A stretch of 64,000 nt of DNA, from contig NZ_CP063141.1 of assembly GCF_014961315.1 (NCBI RefSeq), positions 1,054,001 through 1,118,000 on the forward strand. The letters run 5' to 3'. Position 1 is the first letter of the stretch. Every line of letters starts with the position of its first letter. Positions 44,781 through 54,453 of the stretch are shown piece by piece. A program made the translations under genes and the position numbers. The notes under the pieces were generated by a model. It was given only the letters and a program-made list of their open reading frames with translations. It was not told where the DNA came from and searched no databases. The DNA comes from Thermoflavifilum sp. (GTDB lineage Bacteria > Bacteroidota > Bacteroidia > Chitinophagales > Chitinophagaceae).

Positions 44781-46169
44781 ATGATGTTTATTTCCCCTTT
44801 GTTTGCGGGTTTTTCCTTATGTCAACTCCCGATGGATACATATTCCGGAATCATCGTGCGGATCACCATGGGTGTGGAACAGGCGTTGCCCATGCAAAAT
44901 ATTACCTTCTTTGCGATTTTACTGGTTGTGCTCATTCTTATTTCGGCCTTGATTTCAGGAGCGGAGGTGGCTTTCTTTACCATCGGGGAAAAAGAACGGA
45001 ATATGCTTCGTGTCAGGCAAAAGCCGGGTGCCAGGCAGGCCATTAAACTTCTGGAAAACCCACGCCTGTTGCAGGCAACGCTGTTGCTTGCCAATTATGT
45101 CATTAACATTTGTGTGATTCTTATTGCCAATTACCTGATTGATTTATTTATCAATTACAAAGAAAACCTCATTCTTTCTTATATCATCAAGCTGCTGGTT
45201 ATTCTGGTGATTGTGGTGTTGTTCGGTGAAATCATCCCCCGTGTGTATGCTACACAATACAATATTCGTGTGGTGTTGTCCAGTGCGGGTGTAATCCATG
45301 TGTTGCAGCGTATGTTGGGGTTTGCAAGCAGCTTCATCGTGAAAACATCGGAAAATATTGAAGCCACATTACAGAAAACAAGGGAAACTGATTTTCTGGA
45401 AAAAGAAATCAACGAAGCTGTTGATGCCACTATAGATGAAAGCGCATCTGCTGAAGAAAAAAATATTTTGAAAGGCATTATCAAATTCAGCAACATCACC
45501 GTCAGGCAAGTCATGCGTGCAAGGCTCGATGTGAAAGGCATACCCTATCATTTGTCATTTCCTGAGGTGGTGAAACAGGTAGCCACATTGCATCATGCGC
45601 GGATGCCCGTTTATGAAGATGATCTGGATCATATCAGAGGCATCCTGTATTCGCGTGATTTACTGGCTTATTTAAATGAAGGTGAGCAATTTGATTGGCA
45701 TGCCATTCTTCGGCCGGCATATTTTGTTCCGGAGCATAAACTGATTGAAGATTTGTTGCATGAATTTCAAGCTAAAGGGATACATTTTGCAGTTGTGGTT
45801 GATGAGTTTGGAGGCACTTCGGGTATCGTTACGCTGGAAGACATTGTGGAAGAAGTTATCGGCGATATCCGCGATGAATTTGATGAAGAAGAAAACGGGT
45901 ATACGCAGATTGATGCAGATACTTTTGTGTTCGATGGGAAAATGATGTTGAACGACGTGTGCCGTATCATGGATCTTTCGCCCGATACTTTTGACGACAT
46001 AAAAGGAGCAAGCGAATCACTTGCAGGACTGGTGCTGGAGATTGCTCGAAAATTTCCGGAATCAGGCGAGGTATTGCAATGGAAGGATTTTGAATTCACC
46101 ATCATGAAAATCGATCGGATGCGCATTCAGAAAATCAAGGTTAGAAAAAATCCATTTCCGGATGAATGA
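44781..46169 (+). CDS. gldE: GldE, gliding-motility-associated CBS-domain membrane protein
   Basis: This 462-residue protein has a DUF21 membrane domain (about 40-190), a pair of CBS domains (about 235-350; RMPVYEDDLDHIRGILYSRDLL, VDEFGGTSGIVTLEDIVEEVIGDI) and a CorC_HlyC transporter-associated domain at the C-terminus. In Flavobacterium johnsoniae, gldE lies beside gldD and supports gliding/type IX secretion. Here gldD follows, overlapping by 8 bases. Homologues also occur in non-gliding Bacteroidota, so motility cannot be concluded. Confidence 0.92.
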   Translation: MMFISPLFAGFSLCQLPMDTYSGIIVRITMGVEQALPMQNITFFAILLVVLILISALISGAEVAFFTIGEKERNMLRVRQKPGARQAIKLLENPRLLQATLLLANYVINICVILIANYLIDLFINYKENLILSYIIKLLVILVIVVLFGEIIPRVYATQYNIRVVLSSAGVIHVLQRMLGFASSFIVKTSENIEATLQKTRETDFLEKEINEAVDATIDESASAEEKNILKGIIKFSNITVRQVMRARLDVKGIPYHLSFPEVVKQVATLHHARMPVYEDDLDHIRGILYSRDLLAYLNEGEQFDWHAILRPAYFVPEHKLIEDLLHEFQAKGIHFAVVVDEFGGTSGIVTLEDIVEEVIGDIRDEFDEEENGYTQIDADTFVFDGKMMLNDVCRIMDLSPDTFDDIKGASESLAGLVLEIARKFPESGEVLQWKDFEFTIMKIDRMRIQKIKVRKNPFPDE

Positions 46170-46773
46170 AAAAATGAGTTTGATGCATGTGAAAAAATGG
46201 ATTTTGGTGTCAGGAATTATCTGTATGGTGATGAGCTGTAATCATCCACCCACACCGCGTCCGCGAGGGTATTTCAGAATTGATTTACCACAAAAAAAAT
46301 ATCAACTTTTTGATAAGCCCGGATATCCTTATACGTTTGAATATCCCGTGTATGCAAATATTGTGAAAGACACGGTTTTTTTTGACACCATACCCGAAAA
46401 TCCTTACTGGATCAATATTGTATTTCCCGGATTGAATGGAAAGATATATCTGACTTACAAAATCATCAGCAAAAAACAACCTTTGCAAACGTTGTTGAAT
46501 CAGGTATTTGAGATGACCGATCAGCATGATTACAAAGCGGATTATCGAGATGAGATCAGAATTCATACGCCTTATCATGTCGATGGCATCTTCTTCAGTC
46601 TTGGTGGGGATGTCGCGAGTGCCAAGCAATTTTTTGTGACGGATTCAACCCGTCATTTTTTACGGGGTGCGCTTTATTTTTATGCCGTGCCCAATGCCGA
46701 TTCGCTTGCACCAGTAAACCGATTTGTGGAGCAAGATATGTGGCATTTGATTCACACGTTGCGATGGAAGTAA
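46162..46773 (+). CDS. gldD: GldD, gliding-motility lipoprotein
   Basis: This 203-residue protein has a lipoprotein signal whose lipobox Cys is at about residue 26 (VMSC). Conserved GldD patterns include PRPRGYFRIDLPQKKYQLF and YTFEYPVYANI. It overlaps the end of gldE, so the two are translated together. In F. johnsoniae GldD is required for gliding and chitin use. In this organism the function is inferred from homology and context. Confidence 0.92.
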   Translation: MNEKMSLMHVKKWILVSGIICMVMSCNHPPTPRPRGYFRIDLPQKKYQLFDKPGYPYTFEYPVYANIVKDTVFFDTIPENPYWINIVFPGLNGKIYLTYKIISKKQPLQTLLNQVFEMTDQHDYKADYRDEIRIHTPYHVDGIFFSLGGDVASAKQFFVTDSTRHFLRGALYFYAVPNADSLAPVNRFVEQDMWHLIHTLRWK

Positions 46774-46785
46774 AATCAAAAAATC

Positions 46786-47367
46786 ATGATCTGGATTGAC
46801 GATGTGCTGGTAGAAGACGAAGTGGTAGAAGCGCAATTCGTTTGCAACCTCCAGGCCTGCAAGGGCGGATGTTGCGTGGACGGGGATGCCGGAGCCCCAC
46901 TGGAAGTACAGGAAGTGGAGCAGATCAAGCAGGCTTATGCGCAGGCTAAACATTTTCTTCCGGAAGATAATCGGGCTTGCATTGAGCACAAAGGTTATGT
47001 CGTGCAAGACCCTGAATTTGGTTTGGTAACACCCCTGTTGCCGAATGGCATGTGTGCTTATGCATTCGTGGAAAATGGCATTGTAAAATGTGCTTTTGAA
47101 AAAGCTTTCCTCGATGGTAAAACTTCATTTCAAAAGCCCCTATCCTGTCATCTTTATCCTTTAAGGGTGCGCAGGCTTGTTCATCATACCGCTATATTGT
47201 ACGAGCCCAGGGAAAATCTTTGCAAACCTGCCTGTGAACTGGGCAAAAAGCTGGGTGTGCCGGTATTTCGTTTTGTAAAACAGGCGTTGATTCGTAAGTT
47301 TGGAGAAGATTTCTATCAGGCACTGGAACAGGTTGCAGAAAAATATTTTCAAAAAAAGCGTCATTAA
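46786..47367 (+). CDS. DUF3109 family Cys-rich protein
   Basis: This 193-residue protein has the conserved cysteine pattern of DUF3109: FVCNLQACKGGCCVDGDAGAPL near the N-terminus, GMCAYAF, LSCHLYPLRV and LCKPACELG. The cysteines suggest binding of a metal or iron-sulfur cluster, as in YkgJ-like proteins, but no biochemical role is established. It starts 12 bases after gldD. Confidence 0.88.
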   Translation: MIWIDDVLVEDEVVEAQFVCNLQACKGGCCVDGDAGAPLEVQEVEQIKQAYAQAKHFLPEDNRACIEHKGYVVQDPEFGLVTPLLPNGMCAYAFVENGIVKCAFEKAFLDGKTSFQKPLSCHLYPLRVRRLVHHTAILYEPRENLCKPACELGKKLGVPVFRFVKQALIRKFGEDFYQALEQVAEKYFQKKRH

Positions 47368-47412
47368 CACCTTATCATTTCATACAAACCCAATGCTTCA
47401 AACATGTGAGGT

Positions 47413-48816
47413 ATGAATGAGCAACTGGCTACATTCCTCGCTAAAAGCGAGGTAAAGGCATTCGATCTGGATCATCGGAGAAAGATTAACTTCAATATTG
47501 GAAAATACAATCAGGCCTTTCAGCAAGGCAGATTACAATTTACGGATTTAACCACGGCGCGTGAACGCGCTAAAAATATCAAATGGCGGGCTGTTGAACA
47601 ACTGGATGTGTTGCTGGAGCATTTTGAAGCACAATTCACTCGTCGGGGCGGCAAAGTCATCTGGGCGGAAGATGGTGAACAGGCCTGTAAAGAAATTTTA
47701 CGCATCTGTCAACAAAAGCAGGCTAAAAAAATCGTGAAGAGTAAATCGATGGTTACGGAAGAAATTCATTTAAATGAATTTCTGGCCGAACACGATATTG
47801 AGTCGATAGAGTCTGATCTGGGTGAATATATCCAGCAATTAGACGGCGAGCCACCCTATCATATTGTAACACCGGCCATGCACAAAAGTAAGGATGACAT
47901 TGCTCGTCTGTTCAGCAATAAACTGGGCACACCGGCAAACCTTTCCGCCGAGGAGCTAACCATGGTGGCGCGTCGCCAGCTTCGCGAACAATTCATCAAA
48001 GCCGATATCGGGATCACGGGAGCCAATTTTATTCTGGCCGATATCGGGGGAATTGCAATTACAGAAAACGAGGGCAATGCGAGGCTAACGACCACGTTAC
48101 CCCGGGTACATATTGCAATTGCGGGAATTGAAAAAGTCTTGCCGTCATATCAGGATCTGGCATTATTCTGGCCACTGCTGGCCACTTTCGGCACCGGACA
48201 AACCATTACGGTATACAACACCATCCTCACGGGTCCACGGTTGCCAGGCGAAGCCGACGGTCCGGAGGAAATGTATGTGATATTACTGGATAACGGCCGC
48301 ACACGTATCCTGCACGATGTTCAGGTCAGGGAAAGCCTGTATTGTATCCGCTGTGGAGCCTGTTTGAATGCTTGTCCAGTGTATAAAAACATAGGTGGAC
48401 ATACTTACGGCACCACTTACAGTGGCCCCATCGGATCTGTCATCAGTCCGCATCTTAAAGGAATGCAGGAATACAAACACTTAAGTTATGCTTCATCCCT
48501 CTGTGCTGGCTGTACGGCAGTATGCCCCGTGCGCATCAATATTCATGAACTCTTACTGGTGAACAGGCATGAAGCCGTAGAAGCACATTACACCAGCGGA
48601 AGCGAAAAGCTTGCCTGGTATTTCTGGAAACAGGCCTGCCTGAGCCGCAAAATCATGAACATGGCCGGTGCCAAAACCAAAAATTTTGTACTGCGAAAGT
48701 TTTTTCGAAAAAGCTGGGACGATAGAAGAGAATTGCCGGTATTTGCTCCGCATTCCTTTCATGAGCTATGGAAACAGCGGCGGGGTGAACATTCAGGGAA
48801 ATCCTCCATTTCTTAA
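47413..48816 (+). CDS. lutB: LutB/LldF family iron-sulfur protein
   Basis: This 467-residue protein has an N-terminal LUD domain (about 60-300) and two ferredoxin-like [4Fe-4S] motifs, YCIRCGACLNACPVYKNIGG and SLCAGCTAVCPVRINIHELL. It matches LutB/LldF, a component of the L-lactate oxidation complex LutABC. No lutA or lutC is adjacent, so the gene stands alone between a DUF3109 gene and a DUF4399 gene. Lactate use is therefore plausible only if the partners lie elsewhere. Confidence 0.88.
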   Translation: MNEQLATFLAKSEVKAFDLDHRRKINFNIGKYNQAFQQGRLQFTDLTTARERAKNIKWRAVEQLDVLLEHFEAQFTRRGGKVIWAEDGEQACKEILRICQQKQAKKIVKSKSMVTEEIHLNEFLAEHDIESIESDLGEYIQQLDGEPPYHIVTPAMHKSKDDIARLFSNKLGTPANLSAEELTMVARRQLREQFIKADIGITGANFILADIGGIAITENEGNARLTTTLPRVHIAIAGIEKVLPSYQDLALFWPLLATFGTGQTITVYNTILTGPRLPGEADGPEEMYVILLDNGRTRILHDVQVRESLYCIRCGACLNACPVYKNIGGHTYGTTYSGPIGSVISPHLKGMQEYKHLSYASSLCAGCTAVCPVRINIHELLLVNRHEAVEAHYTSGSEKLAWYFWKQACLSRKIMNMAGAKTKNFVLRKFFRKSWDDRRELPVFAPHSFHELWKQRRGEHSGKSSIS

Positions 48817-48833
48817 ACATAAAATTTCGTTTT

Positions 48834-49322
48834 ATGAGCAGGTTATATTTTCTTTTCTGCAGCATATTGCTGATTCCGGCATTTGTGGCCTGTCATCACA
48901 CCACACAGCAGGCGCAATCTACAAACAGTGCAGTTCAGGCCCCATCCCAGCCCACCGAGCAAGCATTACCGGCTGTGCCGGCGGGAGCAAAAGTGTATTT
49001 TAAAAATTTAAAAGATGGACAGGTTGTGCAAAATCCTATTCGGGTGGAGATGGGCGTACTGGGTATGCGTGTGGATTCGGCCGGGCTTGTGCGGGAAGGT
49101 TCAGGACATCATCATCTGCTGATCGATGATGGCGATTCTATTCCTACAGGCCAGGTGATTCCGAAAGATTCCACGCATTTGCATTTTGGAAATGCACAGA
49201 CCGAAGCCGTTTTGCAATTACCACCCGGAACGCACAAGCTTACCCTGCAATTTGCCGATGGCATGCACCGCTCCTATGGGCAACAAATGGCGGCTTCTAT
49301 TACGATTCAGGTGAAAAAATAA
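48834..49322 (+). CDS. DUF4399 family lipoprotein
   Basis: This 162-residue protein has a lipoprotein signal (lipobox Cys near residue 20, FVAC) and a single DUF4399 domain. The domain includes VYFKNLKDGQVV, EGSGHHHLLIDD and the C-terminal LPPGTHKLTLQFADG. The His-rich loop suggests metal binding, but no function is established. It lies 17 bases after lutB. Confidence 0.85.
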   Translation: MSRLYFLFCSILLIPAFVACHHTTQQAQSTNSAVQAPSQPTEQALPAVPAGAKVYFKNLKDGQVVQNPIRVEMGVLGMRVDSAGLVREGSGHHHLLIDDGDSIPTGQVIPKDSTHLHFGNAQTEAVLQLPPGTHKLTLQFADGMHRSYGQQMAASITIQVKK

Positions 49323-49357
49323 AGACATGTTGCGCGGGAGCTGAATAATGCTTTCAT

Positions 49358-50662
49358 GTGCAGATTCAAATACTCACTTCTCAACTTACCGGTCGGCTGC
49401 GATATGTAGGCCATTTTCTGTTTGAGCAACAGATGGGCCTTCGGGTGGAATGGATGTTTTGTGCTTCTGATCATCCGTCGGGAGCATGGATGAATTACAC
49501 CCATCATTATTATGCTGATGCTTTCAACATCAAGCCCCATCCTATTTTGTTTGAAACGGGCATCAAACCACAGGCTGTAAAACTGTGCAACATTGGATCC
49601 ACGAAAGCGTTTTTCCCAACCCCGGCAGGCGCCGATTTTCCGTTTGATATTCTCGCAGCCACCTTTTATCTGCTCAGTCGATATGAAGAATATCTTCCTT
49701 ATGCAAGCGATCAACATGGCCGATTCCCTGCAACGGCAAGCCTGGCATATCAACACCAATTTCTGGATGAACCCATCATCCACCACTGGATAAAGGCCTT
49801 TCAACAAGCATTACGGAAAAAATTTCCTTTTCTGAAATTTCAATCAAAATCAGCTTATTTTTTGCCTACGTATGATATTGATATGGCTTTTGCCTACAAG
49901 GGAAAAAGCCTGTACCGGCAACTGGCAGCTATCATTCGCGATCTGCTGCAGATGCGTTTTTCAGAAATCGTGCTCAGATGGCGTGTGATCACCCATCAAG
50001 CAAAAGATCCGTACGATGTATATGCCTGGCTGGAGCAGCTTCACATGGAGCAACATATACAGGCTGTTTATTTTTTTCCCGTCGGGAAATATGCGAGATT
50101 TGATAAACAGATTTCTGTCAGGCACCCTATATACCGACAGCTGATTGCTACAATCACTTCATTGCATACATCCGGTATTCATTTTTCTTATGCATCTTTT
50201 CTGAATGAAGAGCGCATGAAGTGGGAGCTCATGCGGCTTTCCTCTATCACGGGTTTTCGGGTGTTGCACAATCGTTTTCACTATCTTCGTTTTTGTTTGC
50301 CGGATAGTTATCGCATGCTTGTATCAACGGGCATTGTACATGATTATAGCATGGGATATGCCACCCATGCGGGATTCAGAGCCGGCATAGCCGATGCCTA
50401 TTTCTGGTATGATCTGCAAGCAGAACAGGAAACCTCCTTGCAGATTCATCCCTTTTGCTGGATGGATACACCTTTCATACAGTCAAAATGTACGCCCGAG
50501 GTTTATGCCCAGCAATTATGGATGATGTGGGAAAAGGTTCGTGCAGCAGATGGCGTATTTATGCCGGTTTTGCATCCACATTATTTCAGTGAACATCCGC
50601 GTTTTTATGGATATCGTCAGGCTTATTTGCAGGTTATACGGCAAATCGTACAGCATCAGTGA
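49358..50662 (+). CDS. Polysaccharide-deacetylase-family-like protein
   Basis: This 434-residue protein uses a GTG start, since an in-frame TAA nine bases upstream leaves no alternative. An N-terminal region of about 160 residues (PFDILAATFYLLSRYEEYLP) is followed by a NodB-like deacetylase fold with the Asp pair in PTYDIDMAFAY and a C-terminal HPHYFSEHP. It resembles Bacteroidota proteins annotated as polysaccharide deacetylase family (DUF7033-type). The substrate, perhaps a surface polysaccharide, is unknown. Its end overlaps the end of purH by 7 bases in a convergent arrangement. Confidence 0.7.
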   Translation: MQIQILTSQLTGRLRYVGHFLFEQQMGLRVEWMFCASDHPSGAWMNYTHHYYADAFNIKPHPILFETGIKPQAVKLCNIGSTKAFFPTPAGADFPFDILAATFYLLSRYEEYLPYASDQHGRFPATASLAYQHQFLDEPIIHHWIKAFQQALRKKFPFLKFQSKSAYFLPTYDIDMAFAYKGKSLYRQLAAIIRDLLQMRFSEIVLRWRVITHQAKDPYDVYAWLEQLHMEQHIQAVYFFPVGKYARFDKQISVRHPIYRQLIATITSLHTSGIHFSYASFLNEERMKWELMRLSSITGFRVLHNRFHYLRFCLPDSYRMLVSTGIVHDYSMGYATHAGFRAGIADAYFWYDLQAEQETSLQIHPFCWMDTPFIQSKCTPEVYAQQLWMMWEKVRAADGVFMPVLHPHYFSEHPRFYGYRQAYLQVIRQIVQHQ

Positions 50663-52170
50663 AGAAAATGACGCGTGCCGGTGATAACCATACCCATCTG
50701 ATGTTCTTTGCAGAAACGAATGGAATCTTCATCGCGAATCGAGCCACCAGGCTGAATCACGGCTGTAATGCCTGCTTGATGTGCCAGACGTACGCAATCA
50801 TCGAAGGGGAAGAAAGCATCGGAAGCCATCACGGCTCCGTGCAAATCAAATCCAGATTGATGGGCCTTCTCAATGGCCTGTCGCAGGGCATCCACGCGCG
50901 AGGTCTGCCCGCATCCCTTTCCGATTAATTGTTTATTTTTTACAAGCGCTATAGCATTTGATTTCAGGTGTTTACACACCAGGTTAGCAAAAATTAAATC
51001 AGTCTTTTCCTCCGAGGTAAGCGGGCGGGTGACTTCATGCCAGGATTGAAAATTGATTTGATCGGGTTCCTGCTGTAAAATTCCATTCAGCACGGTTTTG
51101 AAACTCGTCGTCGATACGATAGCCGCTTTTTGTTTCAGCAGAATTCGATTTTTCTTTTTTGAAAGCATGTCCAGTGCGCCGGGCGTAAACTCAGGAGCTA
51201 TGCATACTTCAAAAAAGATTTCGTTTATGGAAGCGGCTGTAGTTTCATCTATCGGTGTATTGGTAATTAAAATACCTCCAAAAGCACTCTCGGGATCGCC
51301 CTGCAGTGCAGCCTTCCAGGCTTCAAAGATCGTATCTCTCGATGCCACACCGCATGCATTGGTGTGCTTGATGATGGCAAAAGTAGTTTCGTGGAATTCG
51401 GCAATCAGCCCGCAGGCAGCATGTATATCAACCAGATTATTGTAAGAAAGAGCTTTTCCATGTAACTGATCAAAAAGCGCATGTAGATTACCGAAGAATC
51501 GAGCAGGCTGATGAGGGTTCTCTCCATAACGGAGTACAAGTGACGGAGAAGCTTCAGCGAAAAAAATCCCCGTATCGATGAATTGTTCAAAATAATGTGT
51601 AATGGCAAGATCATAATGCGTGCAATGTGCAAATGCACGTGCCGCCAACCATTTTCGCTGCTCGTACCGGATAATACCCTGTTGATCGGTCAACCATTGT
51701 AAGAGTTGATCATATTCCTGTCGAGAAGCCACCACGGCCACATCATTAAAATTTTTTGCTGCAGCTCGTATGAGAGAAACACCGCCGATATCAATTTTTT
51801 CGATGATGGCCGATTCATCTTGCGTACTGGATGCCGTTTCTTCAAAAGGATAAAGATCCACAATCACCAGATCAAAAAGCGTTAAGTCATAATCTTTAAT
51901 CTGCTGTTTGTCCTCAGGATGATTTCTTCTGGCTAAGATACCGCCAAATACCGCTGGATGAAGCGTTTTAACCCTGCCGCCCAGGATAGATGGATAACCC
52001 GTGAGCGTTTCGATGGAATGACAGGGTATATGCAATTGCTGAATATACTGCTGTGTGCCGCCGGTAGAATAAATTTCCACCTGAAGCTGGTGCAACCGTT
52101 GACAAATTTTATCGAGTCCTTCCTTATTGTAAGCCGAGATTAAAGCTCGTTTTACCTGAAGATCATGCAT
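50656..52170 (-). CDS. purH: Bifunctional AICAR formyltransferase / IMP cyclohydrolase
   Basis: This 504-residue PurH catalyses the last two steps of de novo purine synthesis. The N-terminal IMP cyclohydrolase (MGS-like) domain contains IYSTGGTQQYIQ and GGRVKTLHPAVFGGILARR. The C-terminal transformylase domain contains RYGENPHQPARFFG, KHTNACGVA and ESAFGGIL. It starts 2 bases after the comEC stop on the same strand, an unusual pairing of unrelated functions. Confidence 0.96.
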   Translation of the reverse strand: MHDLQVKRALISAYNKEGLDKICQRLHQLQVEIYSTGGTQQYIQQLHIPCHSIETLTGYPSILGGRVKTLHPAVFGGILARRNHPEDKQQIKDYDLTLFDLVIVDLYPFEETASSTQDESAIIEKIDIGGVSLIRAAAKNFNDVAVVASRQEYDQLLQWLTDQQGIIRYEQRKWLAARAFAHCTHYDLAITHYFEQFIDTGIFFAEASPSLVLRYGENPHQPARFFGNLHALFDQLHGKALSYNNLVDIHAACGLIAEFHETTFAIIKHTNACGVASRDTIFEAWKAALQGDPESAFGGILITNTPIDETTAASINEIFFEVCIAPEFTPGALDMLSKKKNRILLKQKAAIVSTTSFKTVLNGILQQEPDQINFQSWHEVTRPLTSEEKTDLIFANLVCKHLKSNAIALVKNKQLIGKGCGQTSRVDALRQAIEKAHQSGFDLHGAVMASDAFFPFDDCVRLAHQAGITAVIQPGGSIRDEDSIRFCKEHQMGMVITGTRHFLH

Positions 52171-52172
52171 AT

Positions 52173-53342
52173 TTATGGATTTAAAACAAAAGCGCCATCC
52201 TCAGACGTGGCATGAAAGTGCAAATTTAGCTGTTCACACACATTTTTCCATTTTGTGATGGTGGGCCTTGCATTTGTACCATCGACTATTATGGCTCTTG
52301 GCGATATGCGTTTAAGCTGTGTGCTATCGGGCCTGGCGTTGTGTGTGATAATCATAAAACAGGGGCGTGTTATCTCTTTAATCCATAAAGACTGCGGCTT
52401 TCTACCATCCAGCTGTATGAACTGCATCCGGTTCCAGGTGAATACATGCGTGCCCGATGTAGTATCAGTGATGATATTTTGCTGGCGAATATGAAAAAAG
52501 GATTTGCTTGCAGATAGGTCTTTAAAATCAGTTTGCAAATCGGGATTTACCGATAACCAGCAAACCGATTTTCTGCCCTGCACCCATTCCAACAGGGAAG
52601 CATGCGGAATATGATAAACAATAAATTTTCGTTGAGCGATGGATTGAAATAAAGCGTAGTCTATGCTCATCCATAATCCCAGAAAACTCATGAACATCAT
52701 CCACAGATAAGTTCTCACACGCTTCATGAGAAAAGCCATGGTGGTTATCAGAAAAATAAACATACCGATCATTTGTGGAAAAGAAATAAACACATTTTCT
52801 ATTCGATTCCATTTAAGCGCATGAAACCAGGCCAGGCTATGATGCAGGACCAGGCCCGTGAGCAGGATCAGCTTAGCGATGTAGAACGATAACACATGCC
52901 ATGGAACAATAAGAAATGCACAGGTCAGAATGAGCAATATGCTTGAAAGTGGAACTGCAATGAGATTGGTGATTAAGAATAAAATTGGAAACTGATGAAA
53001 GTCGTAAATGCTCAGTGGAAGAATCAATATCTGCGCAGATAGTGAAACCGCAAGCATTCCCCATAACCTTTGAGCAAATCGATTTTTGATTTGAAGACAA
53101 TAATAAAAAAACGAATAATACAATAAAATCCCGACCACGGCAAGGTAAGAAAGTTGAAATCCCACATCCATAATCCAGGATGGTTGTATGAGTAATAACA
53201 CAATAGCCGAGCAAATACAGGCATCCAGCGAGGATACAGGTCTTTTCAAAATCCATCGAGGCAATGTGATAAGCGTAATCATGAAAGCCGCTCTGCAGGC
53301 CGATGGTGCCATTCCCGAAAAAATACAAACATCCACGTACAT
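52173..53342 (-). CDS. comEC: ComEC/Rec2 competence protein, 3' part of a frameshifted gene
   Basis: This open frame encodes the C-terminal half of ComEC. It starts in the middle of the conserved segment FSGMAPSACRAAFM, which should continue the upstream fragment. Several membrane segments follow (about 60-240). A C-terminal extracytoplasmic region lacks the metallo-beta-lactamase HxHxDH motif, as in many Bacteroidota. The apparent start at 53342 is an artefact of the frame: the true junction is at the six-A run on the plus strand (53318-53323), where a -1 shift restores one continuous ComEC. See the 5' part. Confidence 0.8.
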   Translation of the reverse strand: MYVDVCIFSGMAPSACRAAFMITLITLPRWILKRPVSSLDACICSAIVLLLIQPSWIMDVGFQLSYLAVVGILLYYSFFYYCLQIKNRFAQRLWGMLAVSLSAQILILPLSIYDFHQFPILFLITNLIAVPLSSILLILTCAFLIVPWHVLSFYIAKLILLTGLVLHHSLAWFHALKWNRIENVFISFPQMIGMFIFLITTMAFLMKRVRTYLWMMFMSFLGLWMSIDYALFQSIAQRKFIVYHIPHASLLEWVQGRKSVCWLSVNPDLQTDFKDLSASKSFFHIRQQNIITDTTSGTHVFTWNRMQFIQLDGRKPQSLWIKEITRPCFMIITHNARPDSTQLKRISPRAIIVDGTNARPTITKWKNVCEQLNLHFHATSEDGAFVLNP

Positions 53343-54250
53343 ACAAGTGCTACAAGCAGGCTAATCAAAGAGGATAGCCTGAATAACCGCAGGATGAACA
53401 TGCATACGCCAAATAAAATTCCGATATGCAATCCGGATATGGCCAGAATATGAATGGTGCCCGTACTCCTGAATGCTTGTATCATATCCGGATTCAAATC
53501 GTTTCGATCGCCTGTGATTAAAGCATAAGCAAGCGCACGAATATGTTGATCGGGAAGAAAAAACTGAAGCTTATTTCTGAAGGATGTTTTTAATTGATTA
53601 AACAAATTTTCCAATCTGGTTCTAAAGTTTAACGATTGCTCATGACTTACATGCCTATACCATTTCCACGATGTGCTATCCAGAAACACCTGATGATAAA
53701 TATGTTGATGTTCCAGATAATTTGCAAAATCGGGTGTGCCAGGATTTGCATGGTGTGAGAGCCTTTCCGGTGTGCGGGAAATCAAAAGCATATCGCCCAT
53801 GCGAGGTAAGCTTGCATAAGCAGCTTTATGCAGATATGCAAGCACTTTGCCTGAACATTTTTGTATTGATCCGGATGGATGTATCAGATAACGTGCTTCT
53901 ATTAAATATTGAAAGCTTGCCGTTTTTTCTACGGCTGAAGATCTACAGATTCCTATCCATTGATCACCCGGTTGAAGATGATACGCAATCCAGTCGTGCC
54001 GCAAACGTGGGTCGTGAAGCGCAGATGCAAAATATCCAGTACACATCCACAGGGCATAAATCATGCATCCATGAACGGGCATAAGATACATGGATGGTTT
54101 GATGGGGATGCGAGTGGATACAAATAGGATTGTCCATAAAAGCGCAATCGTACAAACAGCATACAGGATGGATAGGGGAACGACGCTATAAGTTTCCATC
54201 AAAATGCCTGCTATCAGGGCAATCAGCAAACGCAGGGTAGAGGGAAGCAT
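53279..54250 (-). CDS. comEC: ComEC/Rec2 competence protein, 5' part of a frameshifted gene
   Basis: This frame encodes the N-terminal DUF4131 region and the start of the competence channel domain (GTIHILAISGLHIGILFGV, about residues 268-286). ComEC forms the inner-membrane channel for DNA uptake. After WMFVFF the frame reads REWHHRPAERLS and stops. The -1 frame reads FSGMAPSACRAAFM, the expected next ComEC block. The shift falls on six T's in the coding strand followed by CGG. Either the gene is broken, the sequence has one missing T, or the site is used for slippage. Confidence 0.8.
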   Translation of the reverse strand: MLPSTLRLLIALIAGILMETYSVVPLSILYAVCTIALLWTILFVSTRIPIKPSMYLMPVHGCMIYALWMCTGYFASALHDPRLRHDWIAYHLQPGDQWIGICRSSAVEKTASFQYLIEARYLIHPSGSIQKCSGKVLAYLHKAAYASLPRMGDMLLISRTPERLSHHANPGTPDFANYLEHQHIYHQVFLDSTSWKWYRHVSHEQSLNFRTRLENLFNQLKTSFRNKLQFFLPDQHIRALAYALITGDRNDLNPDMIQAFRSTGTIHILAISGLHIGILFGVCMFILRLFRLSSLISLLVALVCTWMFVFFREWHHRPAERLS

Positions 54251-54453
54251 GAGATTAAATTTTTACGGGTCAGATCCTGCTCACCGCTATGAAACCATAT
54301 GGGTTAAAAATTAGCATCTGCCGGTCAATCTTGCAAGTCTGCAATAATTGTCAGCTCTCGGTGAATATTGTGTACAGCCTATAATTTCTAACGCGGGCAT
54401 GACAGATAAACAGGTGTTATCGGCTAATTTGGCTGCTATGTAAAACGCAGGCT

